From NCBI GenBank assembly GCA_050692055.1, contig JBOGTC010000110.1:1-14055 (forward strand): a stretch of 14,055 nucleotides of DNA, given 5' to 3'. Shown here piece by piece: positions 14,001-14,055 of this stretch; position 1 is the stretch's first letter; every line of letters begins with the position of its first letter. The position numbers were made by a program, and so were the translations under genes. Source of the DNA: JBOGTC01 sp050692055. Lineage in GTDB: Bacteria > Chloroflexota > Limnocylindria > QHBO01. A model generated the notes under the pieces. That model was given only the letters and a program-made list of their open reading frames with translations, searched no databases and was not told the DNA's origin.

Positions 14001-14055
14001 TGGTGCCGGAGGTGAGACTTGAACTCACACGAGGTTGCCCTCATCGGTGTTTGAG
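14001..14055 (-). tRNA. tRNA-Leu(CAA), 3' part (5' part outside window)
   Basis: Read on the minus strand from the window edge. First comes an anticodon loop, CTCAAAC, with U33 followed by anticodon CAA. Next are 3' anticodon-stem bases ACCGA and a long variable arm with GAGG-GCAA-CCTC. A T-arm follows (GTGAG, loop TTCAAGT, CTCAC), then acceptor strand CTCCGGC, discriminator A and an encoded CCA. The long variable arm means class II (Leu, Ser or Sec), and the implied 5' acceptor GCCGGAG plus CAA fits leucine. The D-arm and 5' acceptor are outside the window, so the identity is probable rather than certain. The propeller/SLH gene starts 65 nt downstream. Confidence 0.85.

Noticed and set aside
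13936..14028. N-terminal extension of the propeller protein
   Set aside because: It reads into the tRNA gene, and the signal peptide begins at 13935.
14001..14055. tRNA-Sec (anticodon TCA)
   Set aside because: That reading would put C instead of the invariant U at position 33. Anticodon CAA keeps U33 and a 7-base acceptor stem.

Overview
This is a GC-rich bacterial chromosomal window of ordinary housekeeping and accessory genes, interrupted by repeat-rich gaps. The organism is probably a Chloroflexota member (Limnocylindria/Ellin6529-like) or a relative. The grounds are the very high GC, several genes that look leaderless (a -10 box 7-8 nt before ATG/GTG and no Shine-Dalgarno), Cys-containing SLH repeats, 'WSPDG' propeller repeats, and a zinc-ribbon/TM/Pro-Thr membrane protein. 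This placement rests on style and not on a marker gene, so it is tentative.

Layout. 1-2547 (+): the C-terminal two thirds or so of DNA polymerase III alpha (dnaE), cut by the window start. 2574-3062 (+): a small winged-helix-like protein with its own promoter. 3063-3401: a gap without a convincing gene. 3402-4610 (+): an AI-2E/PerM-family membrane protein whose stop-codon region is tandemly repeated. 4611-4943: a repeat cluster holding copy 1 of a 137-bp palindromic element, a 40-bp tandem repeat and a hairpin. 4944-7901 (-): a polar amino-acid ABC transporter operon (lipoprotein binding protein, permease, ATPase) followed by a 67-aa zinc-ribbon protein. 8033-9160 (+): a Rieske oxygenase, divergent from the transporter. 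9161-9390: a gap with two exact copies of a 17-nt palindrome bounding a 130-bp element. 9391-9657 (+): an orphan 88-aa gene. 9692-10555 (-): a cupin-nucleotide cyclase fusion. 10575-11420 (+): a nitrilase-superfamily amidase, divergent from the cyclase with only 19 bp between start codons and overlapping -10 boxes. 11436-12140 (-): a zinc-ribbon/TM/Pro-Thr/beta-domain protein. 12141-12528: a gap with copy 2 of the 137-bp element. 12529-13935 (-): a secreted beta-propeller protein with three SLH repeats. 14001-14055 (-): the 3' part of a tRNA-Leu(CAA).

How the genes work together. Only the ABC transporter operon is a clear functional unit. Its permease and ATPase genes overlap by ATGA, and a strong hairpin separates the highly needed binding protein from the permease. 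The cyclase and amidase appear to share one bidirectional promoter, so they may be co-regulated, but no pathway follows from that.

The most unusual signals are non-coding. A 137-bp element built of alternating inverted units occurs twice at exactly the same length, with about 74% identity (101/137) and no gaps by hand alignment. There is also the 130-bp element at 9216-9345, and the compact divergent promoter at 10555-10575. I see no CRISPR array, prophage, transposase or defence system.
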